Shown: positions 17,184 through 26,961, counted from the stretch's first letter. The stretch: DNA of 64,000 nt from Bacteroidota bacterium (GCA_013390605.1 JACAUB010000001.1:2215380-2279379), one strand, 5' to 3'. A program made the numbers and translations. Notes: generated by a model from the sequence alone, not told the origin.

Positions 17184-18704
17184 ATGAATGATATAAATTG
17201 GTTCTCTTTACAAAATGGGTCGGATATTAGAGGCGTTGCTTCTGAAGGGATTGTTGGTCAATCGATAAATCTAACCCCAGAAGTAGTCAAAAAACTAGCT
17301 ATTTCTTTTGTTCTATGGCTACATGAGAAAAACAGCAAAATGAGTAATCCAATGAAGATAGCTATTGGACGTGACTCAAGAATATCGGGACCAATTCTGA
17401 TGGATGCATTTATGGATGGTATATTATCGACTGGCACAAATGGTATAGATTGTGGTATTTCATCTACTCCAGCGATGTACATGTCAACTATTTTTGATGA
17501 AACTAAGTATGATGGAGCTGTAATGCTAACAGCTAGTCATCTTCCCTTTAATCGAAATGGAATTAAATTCTTCACCCCTACTGGCGGTCTGGAAAAGAAA
17601 GATATAACACGAATTCTGGAAATTGCTTCTAATAATCCCATTGGCAATGCTTCAGTAAAAGGTGAGAAATCTCAATTTGATCTTATATCAGCCTATTCAA
17701 ACTTTCTAGTTAACACAATTAGAAAAGAGGTAAATCATCCAACCAACTACATGAAGCCTTTATCTGATTTTCATATTATTGTTGATGCAGGAAATGGATC
17801 CGGTGGTTTTTTTGTTGATAAAGTACTTGAACCTTTAGGAGCTAATACTACTGGTAGTCAATTTCTTGAACCTGATGGCTTATTTCCGAATCATATTCCA
17901 AATCCAGAGGATGAAAAAGCAATGGAGTCCATTCAGAATGCTGTTCTTACGCATAAAGCTGATATTGGAATCATTTTCGATACCGATGTGGATCGCTCTG
18001 CAGCAGTAGATCATACAGGAACAGGTATTAACAGAAATCGACTGATTGCTTTAATATCTTCCATTATCTTAGAAGAACATCCAAATTCAACTATCGTAAC
18101 TGATTCTATCACTTCAGATGGGCTTGCAGCTTTTATTGAAACAAAACTTGGAGGAAAACATCACAGATTTCAGCGTGGATATAAAAATGTCATCAATGAG
18201 GCTATCCGCCTAAATACAGCAGATCAGGAATGCTGGCTAGCTATTGAAACAAGCGGACATGCTGCTTTAAAAGAAAACTATTTTCTCGATGATGGTGCAT
18301 TTCTGATCACAAAAATCCTTGTTAAAGCTGCGCGGCTTCGTCAACAAGGTTTAACTTTATTAAACCTGACGGAGAGTTTACAAATTCCAATCGAAAGTAA
18401 AGAGATTAGATTAAAAATATTGGTTTCTGCATTTAAGGAATATGGCAACAAAGTCATTAACGATTTAACTGAATATGTAAAACAGGTTAAAGGATGGAGT
18501 ATTGTTCCAAATAACTATGAAGGTATTCGCGTTTCGTGTGATGATCAATCAGGTAATGGATGGTTTTTACTTCGTTTATCGCTTCACGATCCTGTGATAC
18601 CTTTAAATATTGAATCAGACCAAATAGGGGGCGTAGATGTCATTACAGCAAAGCTAGCACAATTCTTTAAAAGCTATCAGGAACTTGACAAAAGTCAGTT
18701 GTAA
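17184..18704 (+). CDS. Phosphoglucomutase/phosphomannomutase family protein
   Basis: A 506-residue alpha-D-phosphohexomutase with its four domains. The phosphoserine loop is LTASHLPFNRNG with Ser118, the metal-binding loop is DTDVDRS (Asp266, Asp268, Asp270), the sugar-specificity loop is ETSGHAAL, and the C-terminal phosphate-binding loop is IRVSCDDQSGNGWFLLRLS. It shifts phosphate between C1 and C6 of glucose, mannose or a related hexose in the cytoplasm. The specificity loop beginning ETSGH is compatible with phosphoglucomutase/phosphomannomutase and does not settle the sugar. It begins 98 bp after the SIS/CBS gene and may be co-transcribed with it. Confidence 0.85.
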   Translation: MNDINWFSLQNGSDIRGVASEGIVGQSINLTPEVVKKLAISFVLWLHEKNSKMSNPMKIAIGRDSRISGPILMDAFMDGILSTGTNGIDCGISSTPAMYMSTIFDETKYDGAVMLTASHLPFNRNGIKFFTPTGGLEKKDITRILEIASNNPIGNASVKGEKSQFDLISAYSNFLVNTIRKEVNHPTNYMKPLSDFHIIVDAGNGSGGFFVDKVLEPLGANTTGSQFLEPDGLFPNHIPNPEDEKAMESIQNAVLTHKADIGIIFDTDVDRSAAVDHTGTGINRNRLIALISSIILEEHPNSTIVTDSITSDGLAAFIETKLGGKHHRFQRGYKNVINEAIRLNTADQECWLAIETSGHAALKENYFLDDGAFLITKILVKAARLRQQGLTLLNLTESLQIPIESKEIRLKILVSAFKEYGNKVINDLTEYVKQVKGWSIVPNNYEGIRVSCDDQSGNGWFLLRLSLHDPVIPLNIESDQIGGVDVITAKLAQFFKSYQELDKSQL

Positions 18705-18776
18705 ATAGCTCTATTGGCACTTTATGATCGCACTATTTTATACATTCAACTCATTTTAGGACAGTTAATATCCTCA

Positions 18777-18828
18777 AATTTGAATGATTACTTATTAGTT
18801 ATCAAGTTAATAAGTAATCATTCAAATT
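18777..18828. terminator. Bidirectional terminator, 21-bp perfect stem
   Basis: Positions 18777-18797 are the exact reverse complement of 18808-18828 with a 10-base loop. It lies between the converging phosphohexomutase and ThuA genes. The stem is AT-rich and the T-runs are short, so it could also be a protein-binding palindrome, but the position favours termination. Confidence 0.7.
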
Positions 18829-18864
18829 ATTTCCAATAGATACCCATATTAGTTCTAAAAACAA

Positions 18865-19650
18865 CTAGTATTTAAATACATTCCCTTTTTTATCAGTTTC
18901 GATCACCCAACGAAGTGCAGCTATGATCAGCTTGTCTTGAGTAGCATCACTAAAAATACGATTACCGTGTCCCATGTTCAAGTAAATCATCCGGTAATCC
19001 GTATTCGTCCATACAACAGGACAATCGCCATCAGGTATGATATCTTTTAAACCAAATGGATAGTTTTCGGGTGAAAGACTAACCAATACTTTAATATTTT
19101 TTCGTTCACGTGGGCTAGGCTTCCATTGATACCATTCATTAGTTGGCGAGATAAAGGTATCTGGTAATCCTTTGGTAACCGAGTGTTTCTGATCGTCAAC
19201 AATCAATTTGGCCGGCATTGGAGGCCAGTTATTACGATAAAATACGCCACCACCCAGAAAATCTAACAACCATGGCCAATTTGTATCTTTATCGTTGTAA
19301 GCAGCTACATGAAAACCGTACCAACCACCTCCATTTTCCATATATCGTCTAAACGCATCACGTTGTACCTGATTATGAGGAAAGTCATTCAACATCATTA
19401 CCAACTGGTAATTCTTTAATATGGCCTCATTTAAATCGGCCATATTACTTGTCGTGTCGAAAACAAAACCATCACCTACTGTAAGGTCTTTAAAAAACTT
19501 TATCGCATCAATGGCAAACTCAACATGAGCGGGCTCAACCTGTTTACTGTAAAAAGCCAGAACTTTGAAACGAGGAAATTGTGCGTTACAAGAGGCGCTT
19601 AATAAAAGCACCACAATCATAACTAATATGCTCTTAAAATAATAGTTCAT
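18865..19650 (-). CDS. ThuA-domain lipoprotein
   Basis: The start at 19650 (MNYYFKSILVMIVVLLLSASCNAQ) is preferred over an in-frame start at 19758, because it gives a clean lipoprotein signal ending SASC; the product then has 261 residues. The mature part is one ThuA-like domain (class I amidotransferase-like fold): FKVLAFYSKQVEPAHVEFA, GGGWYGFHVAAYND and PVVWTNTDYRMIYLNMGHG. ThuA domains are linked to glycan use, and ThuA itself to trehalose/disaccharide metabolism, but the reaction is not established. It is the third of three ThuA genes on this strand, 122 bp after the second. Confidence 0.8.
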   Translation of the reverse strand: MNYYFKSILVMIVVLLLSASCNAQFPRFKVLAFYSKQVEPAHVEFAIDAIKFFKDLTVGDGFVFDTTSNMADLNEAILKNYQLVMMLNDFPHNQVQRDAFRRYMENGGGWYGFHVAAYNDKDTNWPWLLDFLGGGVFYRNNWPPMPAKLIVDDQKHSVTKGLPDTFISPTNEWYQWKPSPRERKNIKVLVSLSPENYPFGLKDIIPDGDCPVVWTNTDYRMIYLNMGHGNRIFSDATQDKLIIAALRWVIETDKKGNVFKY

Positions 19651-19772
19651 TGTATTTTGTTTGTTTAGTACCATCTCTCTTTTCCTCACATATAATAGAA
19701 GCAAAATAAAGATGAGATTAGTTAAGATTTTTAATTTATCATAAAACCAACTTAACATTATTTACGAAAGTG

Positions 19773-20549
19773 TTATTTTTTAGAGGCCCAAAGAATTGCA
19801 TTACCCACCATAATTTTAAACACATCGGTTTTGACAAGATTCGCATGATGCCCCATCAAAAAGTAAACATTACGGGCTTTCATTTTTTCATTAGTCCAAA
19901 TTACAGGATGGTCACCCATTTTAATAGCTGAAATTGGTTTATAAGTTGATTCATCAACAGTAGCGATAACATGTACATTCGGACGTGGGTTTTTATTAAA
20001 GGTATACCACTCATCATCAGGAATTGAAAATGAAGCAGGAACTCCTTTCATCACAGGATGTTTTTTGTCTTCAACATTTACTGTAGCCGAGGCAGTTGCA
20101 GCAATATAATTCTCGAAGCGAATTCCTCCCATAAAATCAGAGAACCAGTTCCACATTGGGTAACCATCAAACTCACCTAACAAAGTAGCATGATGAAAAC
20201 CTATCCAGCCCCCCCTTCCTTCTTCAATATATTTCACAAATGCATCCTTGGATTTTTCATTCCAGGTATATGGAGGATAATTCAACTGGATGATAACTTT
20301 ATAGTTCGATAAAAGAGCGTCGTCAATATCATTAGCATGATTTATCACGGTAATCTCAAAATTATTTTCACTAGCAAAAACATTTAGCCATTCGAGCGCA
20401 GCAACAACAAAACCTTCATGTTGTCCACCGCGTTCGGTAAGCACTAATGCTTTAAAATTTGGAGTTTTGGCAAAAACATTGGAACCCGCAGTTAATAGAA
20501 TAACCAATATTCCTATGATAGTTATTGGCTTAAGAATTTTTCTTTTCAT
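19773..20549 (-). CDS. Secreted ThuA-domain protein
   Basis: A 258-residue protein with an N-terminal signal peptide (hydrophobic ITIIGILVILLTAGSNVFA) and a single ThuA-like domain. Signatures shared with its neighbours are FKALVLTERGGQHEGFV, GRGGWIGFHHATLLGEFDG, the block NPRPNVHVIATVDESTYKP and HPVIWTNEKMKARNVYFLMG. It starts 12 bp after the ThuA-GH9 gene, so they are co-transcribed and probably work on the same substrate in the periplasm. Its sequence is closer to the N-terminal domain of the ThuA-GH9 protein than to the lipoprotein downstream, which suggests local duplication. Confidence 0.82.
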   Translation of the reverse strand: MKRKILKPITIIGILVILLTAGSNVFAKTPNFKALVLTERGGQHEGFVVAALEWLNVFASENNFEITVINHANDIDDALLSNYKVIIQLNYPPYTWNEKSKDAFVKYIEEGRGGWIGFHHATLLGEFDGYPMWNWFSDFMGGIRFENYIAATASATVNVEDKKHPVMKGVPASFSIPDDEWYTFNKNPRPNVHVIATVDESTYKPISAIKMGDHPVIWTNEKMKARNVYFLMGHHANLVKTDVFKIMVGNAILWASKK

Positions 20550-20561
20550 CTCTTTTACTTA

Positions 20562-23096
20562 TTATTTAATAATTTTATTTCTTTGAGTCATGGCTGTAAT
20601 AGCTTGTAAAAACCATCCAGTATGTGGAATCCACTGTTCACTCCAACGCCATTCATTTCCGTTATCTTCCATTTTAAAATCAATTCCCGAACCATCACCG
20701 CGACCATCTTTTCCAGTAATACCATTAGAAATACCGCCCCTACCTGATCCATGCCCATACATAGAACTCATATGTGGTACATTGTTTCGTCCGTATCCAT
20801 ACATCATGCAAATATTATAGGGATTACAACCCAATACCCAAGAGATTAGATTTCCTGCATATTCAACAAGCTCAGGAAATACCCCTTGTGGGGTATTTCC
20901 CGGATAAACCAGTCGACCTCCAACAATGGCAGCAGCGGCTAATGAACCCAGACGAGCATCTTCACCCTGCCACCACCATCCACTTTCATTCTCATGCGGA
21001 ATAAAGAAGCCATTTTGAACTTTTCCTTTATATAGAAAACTTTGACGTGCATAACCAAATGGGTTAATGACTTCATGCGTCACTTTCAGATTGTAATCAA
21101 GTGCCTTTTTTATAGTACTAAGTGCTATTCTTCGATACTTTTTATCGGTCTCAATATCCAGATAACGGGCCAGGGAAATAATAGGCAATCCGGCATCGGC
21201 TGCATGCCAGAAGGGTCGATTTGAATCGTTAGCAATAAAATATCCTTCAGGAGAAAGACGCTTATTAAGGTTTTGCATCCGTTTCCGAGCTTCATTTTTA
21301 TAAGTATCTTTTTGGGTTGAAATCCAAAGTTCAGTAGCGGCCATCAGGGCACAATAATCATCGATGACATTGTCTTTTCCATCATCAGCATATTTAGTGC
21401 TACATTGTTGAAGATGAGCAAACGCATGTTCGGCAGCATCTAAGTATTGCTTCGAAGTAAAATCTCCATTTCGGTTCCAATGAGAGATACGAGCCAGAGC
21501 AGCAATAGCCATACCTCCCCCTTCGCGATAAGCACATTGATAATCAGATGTGGTTTTGCTATCAGCCAGCAAACCTACCACACGACGAGCTTTGGGATCT
21601 TTATTAAAATAACTAAAAACGGTCATATAAAAATACCCCTCCGGCGAAAGTGAGCGCATGATGTAATCAGCTCCATATAGAGCTTCATTCATCAATGACT
21701 CTTTCGAACCGATTTGAGTTAATAGATCAGAAACTATTTCAGAAGTATTTATCATTGACCATGTAACCATAGGAATCTGTTGTGGTGACATGAAATTGGT
21801 ATACGCCAAATGCGAAAAGTATTTACTAATATCGCCTGATGCATCACACCATCCACCATGAAGATCTACAGTTCTATTACTTCCATATAATATCAGGCTT
21901 TTATCTGCTTCTAATTCCTGAGGTGAATTAGCTCGTTGATGATAAAAAAAGTTTACTATAGCTGGAATTGCAATCTTTCCAAGCGCATCTTTTTCAATTT
22001 TAAAATCGTATGAATCAAATAGTCTTCCGTTTTGTTGGATACGAATTTTATAATATCCGAGTTGTTGAAAGGAGGTAAAATCAGCTCGACTATACCAAAC
22101 GTTATTTTGCCAATCGGCTACCTGTTCTGATTTTTTCAATCTTCCACTAAATACTGACTGATCTGTAATTGCATTGAGTATCTGAAATGAAGTGTTTTCA
22201 TCTAACATTTTATCACTTTTAATCATTGCTGATTTTGGACCATCCAAATTATATGCAACCTGATTAGCAAGAACTGTAATTTCCTTATTTAATGATTGAT
22301 CCAGATCATTCTGTTCTTTATTCTCAACTTTGGAAGCAGCCCATAAAATAGCATCACGCATTAGAATTGTAAAATTTGGATCACTACAGGCTGATTTATC
22401 ATGTCCAATGCCAATATATAATACCCGATCATACTGAGGGTTCGTCCAGATAATCGGATGATCGCCCATTGGTTTCGACGGCTTATATGAAGCTTCGTCA
22501 GCTGTAGCTAATACATGAACATTAGGACGTGGGCTTTTATTGAATTCATACCACTCATCACGAATAGTGAAGGAAACTGGCAAATTTTTAGTAACTGGAT
22601 GATTTCGATCCTCAACAACTACACTTCCATTTTGGATTGCCGGATGAGGAGAATAAACAATACCGCCCATTAACTTTTCAAACCATTGCCAGTAGGGTGT
22701 TTTAGAATCGATAAACTGCTTGCCGGTAAGCCCTGCTGCATGAAGACCTATCCAGCCTTTTCCTCTTGAAATAAACTGTTGTATAGCAAACTGTTGTTCT
22801 TGCATCATATCAAAAGGTGCCAAATGTAGTTGGATAAATACCTGATAATTTTCAAGATTACTTTCCGTAATTACACTTGCGTCACGAGTAAAGTCAATTT
22901 CAAATTGGTTAGTAAAGGCTATTTCTTTGAAAAATTGTTTAGCCGCAACAATCATAGGATCATGATCGGGATCGCTGGATGCTACAACAAGTACTTTAAT
23001 CTTTTGGTTTTGCGCTACAACTGTTGTAGTAAGTCCGAAAATAAAAATGACGAAGACAAAAAGACGTAAAAACAATTTGTAAATCAATGTTATCAT
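20562..23096 (-). CDS. ThuA domain fused to a GH9-like glycoside hydrolase
   Basis: The likely start is 23096 (MITLIYKLFLRLFVFVIFIF, a signal peptide ending VVAQ) and not the in-frame 23129; this gives 844 residues. Residues about 30-250 are a ThuA domain (GKGWIGLHAAGLTG, NPRPNVHVLATADEASYKP). A short cellulase-like Ig domain follows (about 265-375, beginning ITVLANQVAYNLDGPKSA). A GH9-type (alpha/alpha)6 barrel then runs to the end. HGGWCDASGDISKYF at about residue 415 is the GH9 catalytic-aspartate motif with an extra Ser, and NEWRWSEQWIPHTGWF near the end is where the proton-donor Glu is expected. GH9 members cleave beta-1,4-glucans or related polymers; the exact polymer is unknown. This gene leads the three-gene ThuA run. 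Confidence 0.78.
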   Translation of the reverse strand: MITLIYKLFLRLFVFVIFIFGLTTTVVAQNQKIKVLVVASSDPDHDPMIVAAKQFFKEIAFTNQFEIDFTRDASVITESNLENYQVFIQLHLAPFDMMQEQQFAIQQFISRGKGWIGLHAAGLTGKQFIDSKTPYWQWFEKLMGGIVYSPHPAIQNGSVVVEDRNHPVTKNLPVSFTIRDEWYEFNKSPRPNVHVLATADEASYKPSKPMGDHPIIWTNPQYDRVLYIGIGHDKSACSDPNFTILMRDAILWAASKVENKEQNDLDQSLNKEITVLANQVAYNLDGPKSAMIKSDKMLDENTSFQILNAITDQSVFSGRLKKSEQVADWQNNVWYSRADFTSFQQLGYYKIRIQQNGRLFDSYDFKIEKDALGKIAIPAIVNFFYHQRANSPQELEADKSLILYGSNRTVDLHGGWCDASGDISKYFSHLAYTNFMSPQQIPMVTWSMINTSEIVSDLLTQIGSKESLMNEALYGADYIMRSLSPEGYFYMTVFSYFNKDPKARRVVGLLADSKTTSDYQCAYREGGGMAIAALARISHWNRNGDFTSKQYLDAAEHAFAHLQQCSTKYADDGKDNVIDDYCALMAATELWISTQKDTYKNEARKRMQNLNKRLSPEGYFIANDSNRPFWHAADAGLPIISLARYLDIETDKKYRRIALSTIKKALDYNLKVTHEVINPFGYARQSFLYKGKVQNGFFIPHENESGWWWQGEDARLGSLAAAAIVGGRLVYPGNTPQGVFPELVEYAGNLISWVLGCNPYNICMMYGYGRNNVPHMSSMYGHGSGRGGISNGITGKDGRGDGSGIDFKMEDNGNEWRWSEQWIPHTGWFLQAITAMTQRNKIIK

Positions 23097-23252
23097 ATAA
23101 CCAATTTTTAGGTTTAAAAAAATATTCAATATGCTTTAAATTTACAATCAATACTTACAAAATTGAAGAATCGTTCAATTGGCCTTCGCTTTATTCTTTT
23201 TGATTGCTCAATAGTGTATTAGCTCTATAATTTATTTTAAGATTTTAAATTA

Positions 23253-23297
23253 AAAAAGGCTGAAAATAACGTAAAATTAAGTATTTTCAGCCTTTTT
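23253..23297 (-). terminator. Terminator upstream of ThuA-GH9 / after FTCD
   Basis: Positions 23253-23268 pair perfectly with 23282-23297 (16 bp, GGCTGAAAATA core). It is downstream of the FTCD gene on the - strand, 21 bp after its stop, and ends in a T-run on that strand. Confidence 0.85.
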
Positions 23298-23317
23298 GTA
23301 GCATATTAAAGAAAATG

Positions 23318-25006
23318 TCAACTCTTGATTTTACTGTTTACAATCAATAAAATCTCATCTTCAATCATCTTGGTATTAGTTTCAATTTCAACACCTTCCG
23401 TCAATACCTGTTCTACAAAGGCTTTGTCTTTTAGCCCTGATGCGTTGATCTTAACATTTAAGAAAGCACCCATAACTGCCGACCTGGCACAAAGTGCCCC
23501 AACACCGGCATCGGTTACAGAGTTTGGATTTCCAATTTCAGCCATAGTCTTGATCAATTCAAGAGAACGAAAAGCAACCCTCATTACCCGTAATGGAATT
23601 TCAATAGCATAACGAGTAGCCTCTTGTATTGCATTCGTTCTAATCAATAACGCTTCTTCTTTCCCTTTTGGAAGTGCAAATGCATCCATTATTTTATTAA
23701 ATGCATGCGTATCCTCATCCACAAGATAAAGTAATTCGTCTTTGATAGTCTGACCTTTTTCTGCCCAGGCTGAAAACTCATCCCAACGATCGTCCCATCC
23801 AGTCTTATGCGAGGACAAGTTAGCAACCATCGTCCCTAATGAAGCACCTAAAGCGCCTATATAAGCTGAAATAGATCCTCCTCCAGGAGCAGGTGACTCA
23901 GAAGCTGTTTCATTGGCAAACCCTTTGCAGGTTAGATCTATCAAATGTTTTTCATTTTTATCTCTTAATAGATATTCGATTATTTTTTCTTCAGGAACAA
24001 AGGGCTTCAAATCATCGAGACCTAAAGATTTGACGGCAATTTTAATAATCTCATCTTCAGATACACCCACAGAACGGTTTTGTTTTCTCAGGAAATACTT
24101 ACCTGCATCAATTAATGCTTTTAATGGAACAAGTCCAACTAATTCAGATCCTGAAACACGCATGCCTCTCTCAGCAGCCTTTTTACAGGCTTCATCGAAT
24201 GCAGTATGAACTGGCGTTATATTAATATTTGTAAGATTAATTGAAACCTGTGCAATTCCATATTCCTCAATAAACCAACCAATTGCTTTGCACGCTTTAA
24301 GACTACCAGGTATATTGACGGGCATGCCCTGATCATCTTTTACAATTTTACCGGTTACTGAATTCCCCTCTCTTAGTGGTCGACCTTTCTCGCGAATATC
24401 AAATGCAACGGCATTCGCACGACGAACGGAGGTTGTATTCAAATTAATATTATAGGCCACTAAGAAATCACGAGCACCTATTGCCACAGCTCCGCTGTTG
24501 GCATTAAATGTAGTTGGCCCAAAATCAGGTTTCCATTCAGGGTTCTGAAGCTTCTTCGGTAATCCTTCATACTCTCCGGCTCTACAGGAGGCCAAATTCT
24601 TTCTTTTCTCCTCAAAAGCTGCACTCTCATAACAATAAACCGGAATAGCCAATTCATTACCTACTCTTTCGGCTAGCTGACGAGCATAGACCACCGTTTC
24701 ATCCATGTTGATATTTGCAATAGGAACAAGTGGACAAACATCGGTTGCACCAAAACGAGGATGAGCTCCATGATGTTTGCGCATATCAATAATCTCAGAG
24801 GCTTTACGCATAGCTCTAAAAGCAGCTTCCACAACCGGGCCTGGTTCCCCAACAAAGGTCACTACAGTCCGATTGGTCGCAGCTCCCGGATCTACATCAA
24901 GCAATCTGACACCCTCAACACTTTTAATCTGATCAGTAATCTGATCAATGATGGACATGTCCCTTCCTTCACTGAAATTTGGAACACACTCTATTAATTG
25001 TTTCAT
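23318..25006 (-). CDS. ftcD: Glutamate formimidoyltransferase fused to formimidoyltetrahydrofolate cyclodeaminase
   Basis: The 562-residue protein has both activities of the bifunctional FTCD. The formiminotransferase N-domain starts LIECVPNFSEGRD and carries KHHGAHPRFGATDVCPLVPI, with the catalytic His region. Its C-domain runs to about residue 300. The cyclodeaminase, from about 350 to the end, is helical and shows ESPAPGGGSISAYIGALGAS, the folate-site start. Together the domains move the formimino group from formiminoglutamate to tetrahydrofolate and release ammonia. The product of the next gene, HutI, makes N-formiminoglutamate's precursor step, so the pair forms the lower part of histidine degradation. 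hutH and hutU are not in the window. Confidence 0.95.
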   Translation of the reverse strand: MKQLIECVPNFSEGRDMSIIDQITDQIKSVEGVRLLDVDPGAATNRTVVTFVGEPGPVVEAAFRAMRKASEIIDMRKHHGAHPRFGATDVCPLVPIANINMDETVVYARQLAERVGNELAIPVYCYESAAFEEKRKNLASCRAGEYEGLPKKLQNPEWKPDFGPTTFNANSGAVAIGARDFLVAYNINLNTTSVRRANAVAFDIREKGRPLREGNSVTGKIVKDDQGMPVNIPGSLKACKAIGWFIEEYGIAQVSINLTNINITPVHTAFDEACKKAAERGMRVSGSELVGLVPLKALIDAGKYFLRKQNRSVGVSEDEIIKIAVKSLGLDDLKPFVPEEKIIEYLLRDKNEKHLIDLTCKGFANETASESPAPGGGSISAYIGALGASLGTMVANLSSHKTGWDDRWDEFSAWAEKGQTIKDELLYLVDEDTHAFNKIMDAFALPKGKEEALLIRTNAIQEATRYAIEIPLRVMRVAFRSLELIKTMAEIGNPNSVTDAGVGALCARSAVMGAFLNVKINASGLKDKAFVEQVLTEGVEIETNTKMIEDEILLIVNSKIKS

Positions 25007-25043
25007 TTTTTGTAATTAAATAAAATAGATAGATGATATGTTG

Positions 25044-26291
25044 TTATTGAATTTTTCCATTCAATATGATAGTTTCAATTTTATTATGGCCAAAATAATA
25101 AGGCATATATTGATAAGAAGGCACTTCGGTTGTGATAAATAGATTGGCTCGCTTTCCTTTTGTTATACTACCTGTTTCATCACCAATCCCCATGGCATAG
25201 GCACTATTTATGGTAGTAGCATTTATCGCCTCTTCAGGCAACATTTTATATTTAATACAACCCATAGAAAGAATAAATTGCATATTACCTGATGGAGATG
25301 AACCTGGATTAAAATCACTTGCCAATGCAACACCCAGCCCTGCATCAATCATTTTTCGTACAGGAGCATAAGGCATACCCAGAAAAAAAGCTGCTCCTGG
25401 CAGCAAAGTTGGCATCGTTTCGCTATTTAACAAAACATTTATCTCTTCGTCGCCAGTAAACTCCAAATGATCTACAGAAAGAGCTTCATATTTAACACCA
25501 ACCTGTATCCCTCCTGAATAGTCGAGCTCATTGGCATGAATCTTAGGTCGCATCCCATATTTTAATCCTGCCATTAAAATTTGCTCGGTCTGATATTCTG
25601 TAAAAAATCCTCTGTCGCAAAAGACATCAATAAAATCAGCAAGTTCTTCTGAAGCAATAGCTGGAATCATCTCATTTATGATAAGTTCGACATACCCATT
25701 CTGATCATTTTTATATAGAGCCGGAAATGCATGAGCCCCTAAGAATGTAGCACGTATCATCAATGAAGACTGTGTCTTTAATCTTTTTATTACGCGCAAC
25801 ATCTTTAACTCATCTTCTACGGTTAGGCCATATCCACTTTTTATTTCTACAGCTCCAGTTCCCAACATTTTAATCTCTTCAAGTCTTTGCCATGCACTAT
25901 TAAAAAGATCATTTTCGCTGGTTTCATGGAGTAGTTTAGCAGAATTCAGAATTCCACCACCTCTTTTTGCAATCTCTTCATAACTAAGACCTTTAATCTT
26001 ATCAACATACTCAATTTCTCTACTTCCAGCATAAACTAGATGTGTATGTGAATCACAGAAGGAGGGAAAAACCATTTTACCAGTAGCATCAATTTCTGTT
26101 AGTAAAGAATGGGATGCATTATTTAAAGACAATTGATTCATTGACCCGAAATCAATAATGAAACCGTTTTCAATAATCAGATAACTATTTTTAATAGTTG
26201 AGAGTTGAGCCATTTCAGCACCACAGAGACGTGTGATATCTACAGGTAGAATACCGACTAACTCTTTTATATTTTTGATTAACAATGTCAT
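25044..26291 (-). CDS. hutI: Imidazolonepropionase
   Basis: A 415-residue amidohydrolase that opens imidazolonepropionate to N-formimino-L-glutamate. Metal ligands His82 and His84 lie in FCDSHTHLVYAGSREIEY, a signature of HutI; later ligands are in KIHANELDYSGG and in ALASDFNPGSSPSGNM, which holds the catalytic Asp. The length is standard. FTCD starts 37 bp downstream on the same strand, so the two are probably co-transcribed. Confidence 0.95.
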   Translation of the reverse strand: MTLLIKNIKELVGILPVDITRLCGAEMAQLSTIKNSYLIIENGFIIDFGSMNQLSLNNASHSLLTEIDATGKMVFPSFCDSHTHLVYAGSREIEYVDKIKGLSYEEIAKRGGGILNSAKLLHETSENDLFNSAWQRLEEIKMLGTGAVEIKSGYGLTVEDELKMLRVIKRLKTQSSLMIRATFLGAHAFPALYKNDQNGYVELIINEMIPAIASEELADFIDVFCDRGFFTEYQTEQILMAGLKYGMRPKIHANELDYSGGIQVGVKYEALSVDHLEFTGDEEINVLLNSETMPTLLPGAAFFLGMPYAPVRKMIDAGLGVALASDFNPGSSPSGNMQFILSMGCIKYKMLPEEAINATTINSAYAMGIGDETGSITKGKRANLFITTEVPSYQYMPYYFGHNKIETIILNGKIQ

Positions 26292-26422
26292 AATAAGTAT
26301 CTAAATAAAAAACGCTTATCGTTAAATCACTTTGACTAAACATTGCTAAATTAGCCAGAATCTCCGAAAAGGAAACATATACACGTATTCTTTTCTAATT
26401 ATTTTACAATTTTTATTATTCC

Positions 26423-26824
26423 TTATTTCTTTAATATACCATTCTTCGAATTTAAACACTCTTTCACCTTAGCTCTAAATTTCCAACAAGTCATTTGTCT
26501 GGTTTCCAATGAATTTGATAATTCATTAGCCGTAATTAAAGGAGAACAACATACACGCCATGCTATTTCGAATGCCTTGGGAAGAGGAATTCGACAGCAA
26601 TGAAAAATAGTATGTGCTGTAGCCGATTCAATAGATTTACAACGTGTACATCTACGTGAATAAGGGGATGCTCCTGCACAATAATTATCATGTCCACATT
26701 TTCTACAAACAAAACCATTTAACCACTTCTCAGAAGCAAGAAAAGCTAAACACTGTTCTTCGGAACCAAACCTTTCATTGAATTCCCGCTCCGTTAATCC
26801 TTTAAATAGGCATTTAATATTCAT
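26423..26824 (-). CDS. Transposase-derived zinc-ribbon protein (IS1595-like N-terminal part)
   Basis: A 133-residue protein resembling the N-terminus of IS1595-family transposases: an EEQCLAFLASEKWLNGFVC block, then a zinc ribbon with CRKCGHDNYC and CTRCKS, then a helical part like the family's helix-turn-helix (TANELSNSLETRQMTCWKFR). It stops before any DDE catalytic domain. No inverted repeats or remaining transposase sequence were found in the flanks, so this is either a truncated remnant or a small DNA-binding protein recruited from a transposase. The open frame is intact, which favours the second, but this is not proven. Confidence 0.6.
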   Translation of the reverse strand: MNIKCLFKGLTEREFNERFGSEEQCLAFLASEKWLNGFVCRKCGHDNYCAGASPYSRRCTRCKSIESATAHTIFHCCRIPLPKAFEIAWRVCCSPLITANELSNSLETRQMTCWKFRAKVKECLNSKNGILKK

Positions 26825-26926
26825 TCAATTTTGATTGAACTTATTAAAATATAATTTGTTTATTTTTGATTGACAAAGATAATATTTTATAGTGATATTT
26901 TTGCGCTAATAATCATAAATAATATA

Positions 26927-26935
26927 TATCTTTGC
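26927..26935 (+). promoter_or_regulatory. -7 box upstream of the thioredoxin lipoprotein gene
   Basis: TATCTTTGC lies 27 bp before the start codon at 26962 and matches the Bacteroidota consensus. Confidence 0.6.
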
Positions 26936-26961
26936 AGCAACTAATTTTAACTTAAAAAAAC

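Noticed and set aside
23318..26291. Complete histidine-utilisation operon
   Set aside because: Only HutI and the FTCD fusion are seen; histidase and urocanase genes are absent from the window.
26423..26824. Complete insertion sequence
   Set aside because: No DDE domain, inverted repeats or target duplication could be found around the 133-residue frame.
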